The notes under the pieces are model-generated. The model worked only from the letters and a program-made list of their open reading frames with translations. It was not told the origin of the DNA and searched no databases. Positions 23,414 through 37,495 of a stretch of 64,000 bases of DNA are shown in pieces (position 1 is the stretch's first letter; every line of letters begins with the position of its first letter). Source of the DNA: Archilochus colubris (Eukaryota > Chordata > Aves > Apodiformes > Trochilidae); NCBI GenBank assembly GCA_023079485.1, contig CM041083.1, positions 109,409,554 through 109,473,553 on the forward strand. The letters are read 5' to 3'. The position numbers were made by a program, and so were the translations under genes.

Positions 23414-23467
23414 TGGTGCACAGGTTAGTTGCTTGCTGGTCACTTGTTGGTGCACAGGTTAGTTGCT
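23414..23467 (+). repeat. 20-bp direct repeat at 34-bp spacing
   Basis: tggtgcacaggttagttgct occurs perfectly at 23414-23433 and 23448-23467. This looks like a local tandem duplication. Confidence 0.85.
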
Positions 23468-26400
23468 GACATGTTGGAAGCATGGTAGGTTTACAACCAA
23501 AGTAAAACTTTGATTCTGGTGCAGGGCTGAGTATTTTATCAGATACATTGCTACCACACACAATGGTGTTGGCACAGCAAATGCTCATGTAATATTTCAG
23601 GTGCATGTGGCTGCATTGCAAAAGAGGCAGGAGACTCAGTGGCAGGGGTCAAGTGGAGGACTTTGGAAAATACATGACTCTTGATATGTGTGTTAACACT
23701 CCCTACCACTCTGTGGCCAGGCTGTAATGCTCACAGAAATGTCACAGGACCCTTAGCAAACAAAAAAAGTTGTATCTTTACCATGTTGCTTGACTGTACT
23801 CTTTATTCAGTCCTTTTTGACTTGGTTCACGTTTTAGAGATTTAATTAGTTGAGAAGGTAACATTAATTAAACTGAAAGGATACTTTAAAAAGTGATTGA
23901 AAGTAGACAGACCTTATTAGAGTCTGGCTTAGAACCAGGAACATTGTATCCATGAGTTCTCTACTGAATTTAAATAATTAAGAGAACCCACACGCAGGGT
24001 TTGTACCCACTGAACTACAGCCAGTTTTTGAGGAAAAAAAGAAGTTTTCATTAAGAGGTGTAGCTTTACTTACCATAAATCTTCTGGGGAAGAGTCTGGC
24101 TAGGTTTGCAGAGAACTCAGTACAGCAAATCCTCAATTTTGATAAAAGTGCTGCCACACAAACATCATCCCTATCAGAGCAAGGGGTGGCCAAGTGCCTT
24201 GGTTCTCATTTTTTGGCACCACAGGCTTGGCAAAGGGGTAGGGTGAGAAGAAAGAGCTGTTTTTTCATCATTGTTTTGTTTGTGCCTGGCAAATGAGTAG
24301 AAAGTTTTAGATAAAACACACCTGATGGGTATTTGATCTTCAGGAGCCTCAGAAGTTGCTGCAGTTGAATCTCCCCATTTGATGGCAAGGTGCTTTTGTA
24401 GAAGGGCAAGCTGGTTTTGCATTTTGATTTTCAGCTTCAGCAGGCAGCCATAGAACAGAGTGCATTCAATTGCAGATTTGTGTTTAAGAAAGGGATTTGC
24501 AGTGTAAGAAGCAGAAAGTGGATGGAGTGTAATGTTTGCTGTCCAGGCCACTGTCCTCTGCCATATCCAAGCCTCAACTCAGTACTTTTATTCTCTTATG
24601 CTGACATCTCCATTCAGCAATTGCACTTTGTTGCGCTTTGCATCAGTCAGACAATGCACCTATCACGTTTTTCCAAGAGATAGGGTAATTATCTCAGCTG
24701 CCAGGTGTGAAGAGTGAACTTTCCAAGGCCCAGTTGCAGTGTGGTGAACCAGTCAGTCTCTTAAGGCTTTTGCTGTCTCACTGCCAAACCCTGGCTTTCC
24801 AGCTCTTGGCATGGGCCTCCAGCTTGGCAAAGCCCTTACTCACATGCTTAGCCCCCGAACCAGGAGACACTGCTGTCAGCTTGGACATTTGCCTCACTGT
24901 CCTAAGCACCACCACATATAGGTTTGCTTGAACCAAAGAGAACCCAAAAATGAGCACTTACATAGCATCGTTCTACTGCTCCTCATTCCTTTTACTCATA
25001 GGGAACCGAAGCACGGGTGTGAGGAGACTGTAAGCACAATTGCAAGGGGTAGGCACACCCAAGGTCAATGTTAATCAGCTGGCAGAACTAACTGCAGAAA
25101 GTGGGACTGTGTTTTTTGATACCCCAGCCTGCTTTTTGGGCTGGTTTGGCAGCCCATAGCAGGCTCTGTGCTGCTTGCAACTGCAGCGTGGTCATCAAGC
25201 CAGCTGCCTGGAGCCAGCCCGGTGAAGCACCTGGAAGCATGAGGTCTGCTTTCATTTTGAGTAGGAAACTTCCTTTTAAAGCAGAGGAAGAAGGCTGAGG
25301 TTCCAAGTTTGGGATCTATCTGAACATTTTTCATGTGGTTCCTGCCTTGGGAGATTTGTCTGCAGCCAAAAAGACAGTCCAAAGCCAGTTGTTCCCTGCC
25401 CAAGCAATTTCTAGTGTTGTCATTACTCTTCTTAACCAGAGAAGTGAAGGCATGCTTTTTCAAACCACCAATCATTGTACTTATTGCTAAGGGAATGGGG
25501 AAATCATGGTTCTCTTAACAAGAAGTTATCAGTTGTTCAGGTCATCGCTTGTAATTACATGGAAATATTTTCATGGCATGAAGTATGTCAGAGATCTTGA
25601 GCCAGGACTCTGCCTGGCTATTTTCAGTCCTTGCTAAGCAGCAGACAGGTAACAGTGGTGCAGCTGGCCATCAAGCCACAGCAGGTCACCAGGAGACCAT
25701 GAACCAGCCTAATTGTTGGCCACCACCCACTGATGGATGGCCATAACCCAGGCTACCCCTTCCCTGCAGTAGCATGTAGGACTCATGAGCCCAGTGCTTT
25801 TTAATGAGATTTCTGTGGCTTCTAATACCTACCCCGCAGCCTGATGTGTTCCAGCCCTGTTCCCTGTCCCTGCCTTGCACAGTAGATCCCACCCTACCTC
25901 CTCAGCTGCTCAATTCTTGCTCTCTCATCTGCACCAAACCACAACTGTGGTTCCTGCCTCTCCTCCAGTCCTCCCTCTTTCCTCAGCTGCCACCTCCACC
26001 CTGATTGAGACCCCCTGGTATTTCATAGGCTTCCAGGAAATCCAGCAGCAAATGTCATCCATCACTGCTACCTGTAAGTCTTCCAGATTAAACTATCAAA
26101 AAGATCAGCAAATCTTAGCAAGCAGCACTTGGTGACCAAGCACAGGAAGCTCCTGCAGAAGCCAGGGCACAGTGCCAAGGGTGTTTGCAGATGGCCAAGA
26201 TGGTTCTCCAGCCATTTCTGCATGTGCTGCCTGCCACATCCTCAGGATGCTGTTGCTTCTAAAAGGTGCCGTAAAATTTAAGAAGGGCCATGGTGCTGAA
26301 TGACTGAAAACCTTGTCTGAATACCTCAGAAGATTCCTGTGAAAGGGCCAAATACTGCAGAAGCTGGTGGCCTGCTGGCCAGCAAAAACAAGCAGAGTGA

Positions 26401-28305
26401 CAGCACTCTAATATTTTTAAACCCTAATCTTTTCTGTCTCTGTAATGCTGGAAGAAGCAATGATAGACATGATGGTGCAAGGACTAACTTTTGCCCCAGT
26501 TCTCAAGCATTTACTATTACATTAAAAAAAAGAATAAAAACAAAGGAAAAGCAGTTTTACCACCAAACTATTTTTGAAATATGAGACTGAACTCTGAGGC
26601 CAGATTGTCTGTGTTTATTTTAGAGCATTGAAAATAGTGTTAAGAGTTACAGACAATAGTCCAGAAAAACATTTTGTCCTTACTGAATTTGCTGAAAGGG
26701 GATCATTTATTCAGGCTTCAAGTCAGAAAGAATTCAAGTGTACACTTAAAATCACCTCTATTCAGGACAACACTGAATCTCACAATTAACATATGCAAGT
26801 GAGGTCTAAACACACACTAAACTCTTCTCTGAACCTCCACCGATTTTCATCTTCTGTTTTGACATGATCCATGAACAATTTGAGAACTAACAAAACAGCT
26901 CAAACATTTGAGACAAGTCTCCATAAGCAAAATCCAAGATGAGGCTTTGTTTCATGATCTCGCTTCACACTGCAGTAAGACACACTTGTTCCTTGTTTCT
27001 TTTCCCTGTCCCTCTATGGGATCAACATATACACTTGAAACACCTGATAATTACACAGGCACACAACTGCTTACAAATATACCTCTGGTGCAGAACTGAT
27101 TGAAAATTGCTCTGGCAACAGAGTAATATTCAGCATCAAAAGCATTAGCCACATATGATGGGATTGTGGGACTTACAGGATGAATGCCAGCAAAATCATC
27201 AGACTTTGAACAGAGACACCAGGGTTCGCCATCTCTTCACACAGAGTTTTGGGCATGGTGAATGTTTTTTTATAATGCACTTTCACTATGGTTCTTTTTT
27301 GGCTACATGAAAACTTGAGAAACTTGAGGTAAGAAAACACTTCCACGCTTCTCCAAGTGTTATTTTTTAAAAACAGCATACACAGGAAATTTCTCCTCCT
27401 CGTCACCTATACAAACATAAAACAAGACAACATAAGCACTGCTTTAGCAAGCTCCTGGGAAAACTTTAAAGAAAGCTGAGATGAGGCCAGGTGGACCAAA
27501 AGAAAGTGCTTATGCTGGATGCTCAGCTGAGAGCTAAAAGAAAACAAAGTTGTTTCCTTCATGGGCTGATGACTCAGAGGACTGGCAATGACATGGAGGA
27601 CATCACGTACAGAAGTGCTGTTGCTACCGATGAAGTGGTGAATAATAGCCTTAAAGCAAAACTTTCACAGCAAGTTCATTGGCTGGAATTCCCCCAAGAG
27701 TCACCAGAGGATGTGATGGGATGGTGTGTGTGGCTTGCTTCCCAGCTGTCTGCCTCTTTGCTCCCCCAAGGTGCCTGCACAGCACCTGGCAAATGGCCAG
27801 AGAAAAGGGGTAAAACATGAGTACTGTGCAAGTAAAATGCAAGTAGGTGCTCAGGTGGGTGTTCTAAGTGTTACCCTTCCTGAATAAGCACAGGGTTTTA
27901 GTGCATAATGCTGTTAATCCAGCCCATAAGTGTCATTAAGTGTAGACTGACCTATACACTCAAGGGAGCTCAAGTTTATTCTTCAGTATGGTCTGAGCAC
28001 CTTCTACCCTCTCTTACATGGCTACAAACACCTTAGAGAGACGTCATGTCTTGTGCAACATGGATCTTCCTTCAACTAAACATACAAGTCAAGGTGATTT
28101 GGGTGTTTTTTTCACTCATATTAATACAGTTGCAACATAACAGCACAGCAGCCATCCTGGATCAGTACAGGAGCCACTGCTCAGTAACCCCTCTCCAGGA
28201 TGGATCATTGTCCTGTTATTACCATCTCAGTTTTTGCCAATCAGAGAATTGTTGCTTTAAAGATTATAGTTCAATACCAATTGAAGGACCAACTGAAGGT
28301 GGGGC

Positions 28306-28390
28306 TGTTTTGGTTTTTTTTATTTGGTTGGGTTTTGGTGGGTTTTTGTTTGTTTGTTTGTTTGTTGGGTTTTTTTGTTGTTTTTTTTAA
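28306..28390 (+). repeat. T/G-rich low-complexity tract, (TTTG)n
   Basis: Eighty-five bases are almost only T and G, with four TTTG units near 28347-28364. The make-up matches the tract at 19163-19293. Confidence 0.85.
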
Positions 28391-30228
28391 AAGATTGTAC
28401 CCACTACATCCTCTATGGTCTTCACAGCAGGGAGACCAGGTTTCCATAGTTTATTTTCCAAAAAGAGACATTTCCTCTTTATGTTTGCTTTAAATACACA
28501 TTTGTTAGTCACTGGGCATCCCCTTCTTCTTGAGCTGTTGCAAGGAATAATCTCTCCTCCATCACTGTCTTCACACAACACACAATTTTGTATGATACAT
28601 TCTACCTGTTCTAAGGTGATGTTGTCTCAGCATGTAATGCTTGCTGTAATAAGCAGAAAGCTGGATTTATTGGAAAACAGGGTGCACGCTCTTGAGTAAT
28701 TGAAGCAAATGTTGTATTGCCTCAGTTGCTGAATTTGGGTAAGAGAAAAAAGGCTGCAGAAGGATGGATTTCTTTTCTAACAGGGTAGGAAATATTACTT
28801 TCCAGCATGCATTAAACCTCCCACAAGATTTATCTGAGTCACTGTTTGCTCATTTCAGCTGCAGTGACAGTCTATGGTAACATGCAGCCCCATCCCATTT
28901 TAATACAGTGGATAACACAACCAGGCCTGAGTCTCCAGCTCAGAAGCAAACCCAGACATCAGCAGGCTCCAGACCCTGCAGCGTGTTTCTTGCCTTACTG
29001 CATAGGAAGTCCAAGAAACCAGAAATTCCACCTACTTGACCATGCTGAGACGGCCCCTCTCTCAGGGTCAGGGTGACCATGCTAAAATGCCACCATGTCC
29101 TGAGACAGCCATAATTCCCAGGGGACTGCTGGGGTTGGAATGCCACCTCTGCACACTACCTTTCACAGGGAGGTGTTTTCAGTCATTGCTATCATAGCTA
29201 GAAATGAACAAGAAAGACTTAAAAGAGAGTTTTTAAGAGTTGTACTTCAATGATGAAGGGAAAACACAATATCACTTACTCTCTGGAGGAAAAAAAATTG
29301 CAAGAGGTTTTTATTACTAAAAGTACCCAAAGGGTTTTCTTGCTAACCGTGGCATCCAAAACCTTGCAGGACCAGACCAGAAACTGGGACACCATACCTA
29401 GTCTGTGGTATCTCTGGAGTTTCTTATCCATATTCCACATCTGGACAAGCTCTAGTCACTTCTAGTTCTTTGCCTGGCTACAAAATGACAGAGGTGCCAA
29501 ATCTGAGGGATCCTCAGCTCAGAGGTGCCTTGCTCTGGACCATCACAGGTCAGCACAACTTCCCTCTGGGCTAAGCATAGCTTGGGGTGAATTTTCAATT
29601 TGTAAGTACAGGGGCTTATCAAATTCCATGCAGATTCCTCCCACAGCAGCATGTGGTAAGGGGATTCCCAAGTGCACTGAGGAGATGGTTAGACATCTGC
29701 TGACTTGACACATCAGCTAGTGACACACACCAAGGACAAAAATCCAAACAGAAAGGCCTTCACTCAACCTGACATCCAAATCCTAGTTTCATTTTCTTCA
29801 TAATCTCTCCTCTACACTCTCTTTTATAATAAACTTTGGTTTCCTGGTGATGTTTCTACAATCCAGATCATGCCTTCCAAGCCTGGCTGGCAGGACACCC
29901 TCTTTCCCCTGGTTTTCAGGGAACAACATTTGTCAATATCCTGCACCATAGGCAAACCCACAGCAATCTGAACATGCTACTTTCTTCTGTTACTGTGTCT
30001 AGGATACATTTTGGGGCTCAATATTTCTTTTTTAATTTATTGGATAATGGCAATTTCAATCAGCCAAATTTTAAAAACTTGTTCTGGATCAAATCTCTTT
30101 GATAAATTACTATAAAACAAAGATAAAATTCTATCCACAATTTTTTAAGCTGGACATGTAGTTTGGAAATGCTTAAGTTGCTTTTCAATTTATGTAAATG
30201 TAATAAGAATTAGCATATGTAACACTCA

Positions 30229-30256
30229 AAAAACAAAACAAAACAAAACAAAACAA
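30229..30256. repeat. (AAAAC)n microsatellite
   Basis: Five AAAAC-type units follow a short A run (caaaacaaaacaaaacaaaa...). This is the complementary type of the T/G tracts elsewhere in the window. Confidence 0.9.
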
Positions 30257-33200
30257 CCCAATATAAAATATGAATAAAATGTTTTTCTTTCCACAATTAT
30301 TTTTTCCAGAATTTGCCTACCAAGTGAACAAATCAGTCATTTGATAGCTTTGGAAAAGAATAATGATTAGAAAATCAAGAAGAAAAAAATACAAGGAACC
30401 TGAGAAAGATGAGAATATACTCACCTTCCATGGAACATGAACTGAAACCTAATAAGTCACTCTTTTCCTGTCTCAGTATTACTCAAACCACAGGCAATAC
30501 AGGTTAAAAGAGACAGAAAGGAAAACAAAAATTAAAATAATGTAGGGGATTCCCTGTAACAGTTGAGTTAGATGTCATTTCCGCATTTTTAGACACTCTT
30601 ACCATGGGATACTAAAGAAAGTGAAATATCTTAAGTCCAGACCTCTAGACACTACTGCAGGAGCAAGGAAGTGAATTTCCCTTGAATAAGCATCAGCACA
30701 GCAGAAGTCAGCTGCTTTTTGGGGTAGAGAGAGGAATAGACTCATCACCCCAGTTCCAGAGACAGTGGGATGAAGGAGTCTGGAGTGTTATCCAGCCTGG
30801 AAAATTGCCTGATCCAGATCCTTCAGCAGTTTATAGAAGTATTCATGGGATGACAGGGATTCACATAATTTCTGGAAACCCCAGGATATGAGTTTGGATC
30901 TGTGATTTAAATAACAGATGGGTAAAATCACATGTAACCAGGCAGCTCCCTAGTGGCTGTAGAGATGTGGATGTTGGAGAGAGTATGATTTTCCAAGCTA
31001 AGGTCAGCACTAACCTGAGCTTAATTTTTCCTCCAGATCTGCTTTTTCAAGTGCTATCAGGCAGCTTACTTTTTTTGGCTTGTTCCACCCCCTTCTGCTC
31101 AAATCACACCCCTGCAGAGGATCCTTCCAATGCAAACAGGGGACTCACACAGCTCCAGAGCTCCACCATTTCTAGAAGATGAGAACATAACCCTGTGAGG
31201 TGTGGAAACTGCTGCCTGCCATATTAATGAGGCCAAGTTGCAGAAGTCTGTAGTACAGATCTGATGGTACCATCTAGGCCTCAGCATATAGCAGATAAGC
31301 AGTGGGGTTTAGAAAGAGTTTATTAATGCCATTAACTTTGGAAACTGCTCACCAAATAAAACAATTTCTAAATTTTTACTCTATTTAATGTAGCTTCTGT
31401 GTATCACATTTAACTCCTTTAATGGTTTTATGCTTTTACTTTAGATATTTATGATTTTTTGGATCTGGCTAAAGATTAGAGGCAAATCACACCACAGACA
31501 CAGCACCGGGGGGGCAGAGGGGAAAGGAGGAGGAGGAGTGAATTATTTTCTCTAGTGAGGCACAGATCTTGTGAGATGGGGTTTACCTAGTACTACATGG
31601 GGGCTGGCTGCTGTCAGCATCCGGAGAGACCCCCTCAGGCCCTGAAGGAGAATCCTCTGTTGGAACCTGCTGCACCATCAAAACCAAGGTGCCTGCTGGG
31701 GACATATCAACAGGAGCAAAACCTGGGGGGACACCACTCCAGCACCCTGCCTTGTATTAGGCATTTAAGAGTTCTATGGTTTCTTGCTCTTCTTTTATCC
31801 TTTCTGCTTTGTATATACACAGGTATATATTTATGTCTTAAACACTGAATTGAGAATGCCTAAATATAAAATGAAAACGCCCGAATAGTTTTTATCTAAA
31901 ACAGCACCAGGCAATGTTTCAGTGTTGTCTGAACACTGGAGCTTGGGGTTTTAAAATATTCCCAGAACTCAACAAAATTTTCAGGAGAATTTCAACAGAG
32001 CTGTAATTTCTGCAGGGATAGATTTCTCACACGCTTTTCTTGCAACACACAGGCATATCCTCACTTCCGTTCCCCTACTTTCCACCAAAGAAAATGACTG
32101 CAGGTATTTTAAAGTGTGCCCAAATTGCCCTCTAACTGCAAGCCATTCTGTGCCCCACTACATCATACCCCTCATGAGTAACACCTTGGGACACAAGCAC
32201 CTTCCTACCACCTCCATCATTCCCCAAGTGTTTTGGTTAGCATTCAGCAGGTAGAGAAGAAGCAGTGGGCTGATGAGCTTTGTTAATAGGCAAAAATGTA
32301 CAAACTGATTTTTGGGCACTGTACCTAGCCAGGTCTAGTAACTGTATAACAAATATGTATTATGCTAGAAAGAGTAGACTCACAGGCGCCAGGAGTGAAA
32401 CATTATCCTTTTCAGACAAAGTCTCAGACAAAGATCTTTATCTCAGAATGATATATGGGATATATTTTTGAGATGACTCCACATAATACCTTTATTATTG
32501 TTGAAGTTTAACAACTTAAAAGGGGGGGGGAAGATCATATTTGTCCTTTGTTACTTACCCAAATATGGGCAGGAAACTTCCGATGGGGATAGGCATATAA
32601 AAAACCCCACTATTAGCCTAAAATAGCACTAATATTTATAGCACTGGGGGGGGTAGATATATGAAGCAACTGTCGAATTGGTTTGAAGAGCCAAAACCTT
32701 CTCTTGGTTGCAGATTGTTAATGCAGCTCCATTCAAAGCAGAACAATTGCTCTGTGTGTGCTTGGGTTTGCCAGTGAGGGAATCAGGATCACAGATTCTG
32801 ACAAAGATGAGAAATTCAGATTAAAGTGAAAATAGTACAACATTATTAATCATAATTCTTCAAGATAAAGCTGATGAAGATCAATTTTCAGGAAACTCAG
32901 AGCTGTCTCAGAACATTAACAGTCTCCATACCACTGCCAGGAAGAGAAACCAGTTTTAAGCCAAGACATATGTCAGGTACCTGGCAGGGACATGAGGTAT
33001 CCAGGGTTTGTCTTAGAGTTTTTCAGTTCTTTAGGAGCATCTGCTTGGGAATGGGGAGAGTTTTTGAGGAATATGACTCCTAATGACCTTTACCTGAAAG
33101 ATCAGCAAGAAGGAGAAGCAGCCTACAAGTGGTCTTCCCTAGCATGGGATGAGGAGGACAAGCTGGTTACCTGCCCACAGCCCTTGGCAGCAGACTGGAC

Positions 33201-33481
33201 GCAGACAGATATCACACTGGGGAGAATGCACCTTAGCACAGCTCTGCCACACAGCCCTTGACATCTGTGCATCTGTTGAGTCTTCCACCTCTCTTTTGGT
33301 AACCACAGGATGTGTCCTTGATGATAGTCAATATCTGTCCTATTCTGCAAGACTCCATCTCACACAGGGTTGCACACCAGACAAGGCTGTGTGGGTGATC
33401 AACTTCCATGGACTCCTTACTGTCGAGGAAACAACTAACAGGGTTCCTGTAACTGTGCAACATCCTTTTTCCCTGACTTGC

Positions 33482-33520
33482 CATGTCATACCATGCTATG
33501 CCATGCTATGCTATGTCATT
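33482..33520 (+). repeat. Short tandem repeat of ccatgctatg type
   Basis: Two perfect copies of ccatgctatg (33491-33510) are flanked by the related catgtcatac and ctatgtcatt. Confidence 0.8.
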
Positions 33521-34172
33521 TGGAAAGGCTGCAATTTTTCTGTTTTGTGGGAAGACTAATGGAGAAATACAGTGGGAATACCTAAGATGTACATGTCTTC
33601 CAATAAGAGCGGGATGTATTTGTTCTCTCTCAGATGCCAGCCACATCATCCACAAACAATATCTGAAAAAAACACCCACCAAAACACATTAAAAAAGTCC
33701 ACAAGGGCAAAATGTTACGAGGCTACACCTGGTCATATGATAACAGTCAGGCTCCTTAAGCCACTTTCACTTTTTCGATGGTGACTTGAACTCTGCTGAG
33801 GTAGAAAGCACATCTATGCCTGGGTGTGTCCTGCAGGATGAAGTGAACATTTTTTGCCACCACTGCCAAACATGCCTTGGAATTCACTGTATTTTGCCCT
33901 TTGTCTTCAGGGAGTGTGGATCACCACTGCCTGCTGAACTGCTGCAAGATGATTTGCTCTTCCAGGTCATCTGCCCCCATTGAGGCTGTTCCCTCTGTGA
34001 CACTGATAGCTGCAATGGTAGCCAACACAGGGACCATATCTGATGTGGGCACCTGATGAGAGCACCTCATTCTCTATGGATGAAACTTGAATTATCAGTA
34101 CCCTCATGGAGGCTCTGGGGACTTCCTTCGCATGAAGGCACCCAACCTTTGTTGGCCTGCTCTCTTCGTTGT

Positions 34173-34187
34173 AAAAAAAAAAAAAAA
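34173..34187 (+). repeat. Poly-A, 15
   Basis: An uninterrupted run of 15 A with no LINE or processed gene next to it on the 5' side. Confidence 0.9.
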
Positions 34188-34529
34188 GCCACAAAAACAT
34201 GTCTGAAAAAGGTTTCTTCAGCTTTAAGATAATATGCAGGCTTCTTTAAGCTAAACAAAAGTGAGAGAGGCAAGACTGCTTAGGTGGCTTGGCCAGGTCC
34301 AAACCACCAGCTGTCAGATTGCCAGGTTGGCAGGTCCAGGCAGGGCTCTTCTGGAGCTGCAGAGCCTGGTGCTGGGGTCAAGGGCCTCTGCTGCCAGCTG
34401 TCTGTGGGATGGAGCTCTTCACATATTTCTTCTCATATGGGAAATGTGGTAGCATTCAAGCTCTAATTACACAGTGTTACACGGCACACTGTGTAGACCA
34501 TCTCCACCACCAAACACAAGAAACTGTTC

Positions 34530-34547
34530 TTTTTTTTTTTTTTTTTT
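34530..34547 (+). repeat. Poly-T, 18
   Basis: An uninterrupted T run with no recognisable retro-copy on the minus strand beside it. Confidence 0.9.
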
Positions 34548-37474
34548 GATAATTTTGCAGCTGATTCCCTTGTATTGCTGGAAAATAACATTTGCCCTGG
34601 TGAGGATGAACGTGCAGGAAGCCAGTGTATCACTTTTAGTTCCTCTTCCAGCTGAACTCCTCCATGTGTTTTGACACACCTCTTTGCCCCATGCTGCCTC
34701 AAAGCTGGAGCTACCTTGTGCCTTCTGGAAAACCCTGAGAAGAGCAGGGAGAAACTGCCCCACAGTGAATAATCAAGGGAAGTCTCACATCATGGAGCTC
34801 ATCCTTAGAGGTGTAGGCTCTCCTTAGGTGGCTTCTTCCTCTGGCTATGGTTGAAATGTGGTTAGGAACACAACCTCAGCTCAGAGAGCTTTATACTTAC
34901 CAAGTCACACACCCGTATCAAGGAAGTTATAACATTTTGGTATTTACTGGGAAAAACCTCCAGGAGCACTGAACACCTGATGCTGAAACCTCTGTTACAA
35001 ATGTATGTAATGCTGCAATATCCTCACTGAATTAGAGCTGTAGTGTGGCCAGACTTCTGATTACTATATTAGCTACATTCCCTATTTCACTATCCATCCC
35101 ATATTGCATTGTCCATGGAGTATGGAGACAAGTGACAGAAATCTATGTTCACTCTCAACTGATTTATTTGGTGCACTAGTATCCAAAGGGCAGACAGGGA
35201 CAGCTGTACTGCATGCTTAGCTCAATTTTCTACTTAATTAGACAAGACTAAGGGCAGACATTCGTTTACAAGTATCACAGTTGCTTGAAGATGGTACCAC
35301 TGCTGACAATTCATCACTACTCATGTGATGAGCTGTCATTGCAAGGGGCCACAAACATGAGAAGGTGGGCATGAGCTCTGCCCACACAAGGTACCAGTGG
35401 TACAAATAAGGTTTTCTAGGAAAGAAAGAGCAAAAAAATTTCACCTGAGCAGAAGAAAACAGGCTGTGCAATAAAATATAACACCGATGTTACATAACTT
35501 TGGATGATCTAGTGATGTCAAACTTAACAGCTTTCAAACCCTGACCTGACAAAGTTATTATAATTCCCTGAATACCTGCAGAGTGCTTGCAGAGTCAAGT
35601 TCTAACATGTTACCCCGTGGTGCCTGGTAGTTTGCTTAATACGTTTCAATGAAAGAGAGAGGGCTATATAGAAGTTAGGAGTCATGCCATGCAGCCCTGT
35701 CTCATGATGTGCAGCAAGGTGTGTGTGGGTGGAACTGTACAGTGTCTTCATGGCCCATCCTCCAGGCAGTCACAACATAGCAAAGCCACTGCTGTGTCTG
35801 TACATTCTAGGGAGCATTTCAGGCTCACAAAACCTGGAGACAGCCCAGAAATGAAGCTCACTTCTGTGAGCCTGTAAGAAGCATTGGGAAAACTCAATGA
35901 AGCCCCATGGTTTCATGGTGTGACACATCACAGCCTTACCAGCTCTTCAGCAGACAAAGAGCTGATCACACGGGTGCACTCATCTTGTGATCATCAGCAA
36001 CCTGCAGACAGAGCATCAAACCTCTCTGGTTCATGGGGGTGTGCTTTCAGACTCCACATCTTTCTGCCATAAATGAGAGAAACCTTGCTGAGAAACTTGC
36101 ACTGAGCACTCACAGAAGGACCCCTGCATGATCCTTCAAGAACCTGCAAAGACAGCTGGAGTGAGTTGTGCCTTAGGATACCTCAGGTGTAAGCAAGCCT
36201 GAAGACCTAGACTGGCTTTTTTCTCATGTCCAACTGTAGTTGTGACAGACAATTGAAAAGACCTTCCATTTTTAATGTTTTTGGTCTCTTGAAGAACAGT
36301 TCCCATAATTAAAACTCTGCAGGGGTTTCCAGTACAGCTTCACATGGAAGAAATTTTAAAGCACAAGAGATGTACAAGAGTCCTGGGAGGCCAGAGGAAG
36401 CAGCAGTGCTGGGCATTCTGGAGACAAAGTTCCCATCCTCATCTAAGAAGAGAGGTTAAGAGGAGAAGCAGTCCCTCCCCAGCCTCAGTGCACATCCTGC
36501 CCCCATGTCCTAACCCCTGTGGTGGCTCTGTGCTGGCTCCTTGGCCTCCCTAGGAACTCAGCAATAGGTTTTAAACATGGCTATTGCATTGTGTCCTGGG
36601 GGACTGTGCTGGAACTGCCAATTTGAATCACTTTAAGCTCTCACAGTTATTTTACAAGTCCCAGGGTGAATTGTTTTACTGCATTAGGAACCAATCAACT
36701 AGGATTTTTCTTCTTACAGTTCAGTATTTCTTCCCATGTTATATCCACACTCCTGTCTTTCATCAGCTGCCCAAGATTTTTTGCTTTTACATCTAGTTAC
36801 CACTGGGGCTATCAATATTTGTTTTTACTTGCTTTAATATGTGCACAAATGACTCACATTGAGAGTAATGATTGTTACATGTAGCAAATTTGAACTTCCC
36901 TCTACTTGGCTCAGAGCAGCAAAGTAGGGATAACGTGTAGGTTGTTCATCATTGGGTCTGCCTTTATATTTGATACATAGACTGCACAAAACAATTTATA
37001 TGCCAAAGGCCAAAAATTAAATCCTTAAACCTCCCACTGAGCTGCCACCCTAAAGGTAGAACTGCCTAACCTAGCTACCCCACTTTTATCCAGTAATTTT
37101 CTACATACCTTAAGCCATACACCATAGAGGTATGCATTCACACATTACTCTTTATGTCTTGGCAGTAACGAGAAGTCCTACAAATAAAAAAGCACTGTAA
37201 GCATCCACAAACTGAGTGATCTCAATTGGTCTCAAAGTGCAGGTCCTATCCCACTGGTATTTTATGAGTGCATCTGTGAAAACAGGCCTCACACAAAACA
37301 CCGACAGAGGGGGAGAAAGGTGGCCCTTTTCCCCACTGCTTAGTCCCTAGAGCACACACAGGAATGTGGAAAATTCAGACTCAAACCACTTTTCCAGAAG
37401 ATCGTGAACTCTTGCTTCCATTTCCTACCTCCTACATATTGCCTAACTCTACCATTATAAGGTCCCTGTACTTA

Positions 37475-37495
37475 TTTTTTTTTTTTTTTTTTTTT
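37475..37495 (+). repeat. Poly-T, 21
   Basis: An uninterrupted T run within unique DNA. Confidence 0.92.

Larger units (their letters stand above)
20138..28305. other. Unique non-coding DNA with small tandem repeats
   Basis: No gene is recognised. It holds the AT-rich repeat at 20600-20668, the 20-bp minisatellite at 22691-22770 and the direct duplication at 23414-23467. Open frames of 125-134 codons on the minus strand (24174-24551, 25071-25475) overlap others on the opposite strand and match no family. Confidence 0.55.
28391..37474. other. Unique non-coding DNA
   Basis: No gene or CR1 is recognised in about 9 kb. It contains an (AAAAC)n run (30229-30256), G runs of 8-9 bases (32522-32530 and 32646-32653), a purine-rich stretch (31508-31538), a decamer repeat (33482-33520), a poly-A of 15 (34173-34187) and a poly-T of 18 (34530-34547). 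Open frames such as 33149-33559 + have no recognisable family. Confidence 0.55.

Noticed and set aside
23400..23470. CRISPR-like repeat
   Set aside because: There are only two copies of a 20-mer at 34-bp spacing in animal DNA. It is a simple tandem duplication.
37475..37495. Poly-T as the tail of a minus-strand processed pseudogene
   Set aside because: The downstream sequence on the + side shows no recognisable gene-derived or LINE sequence.
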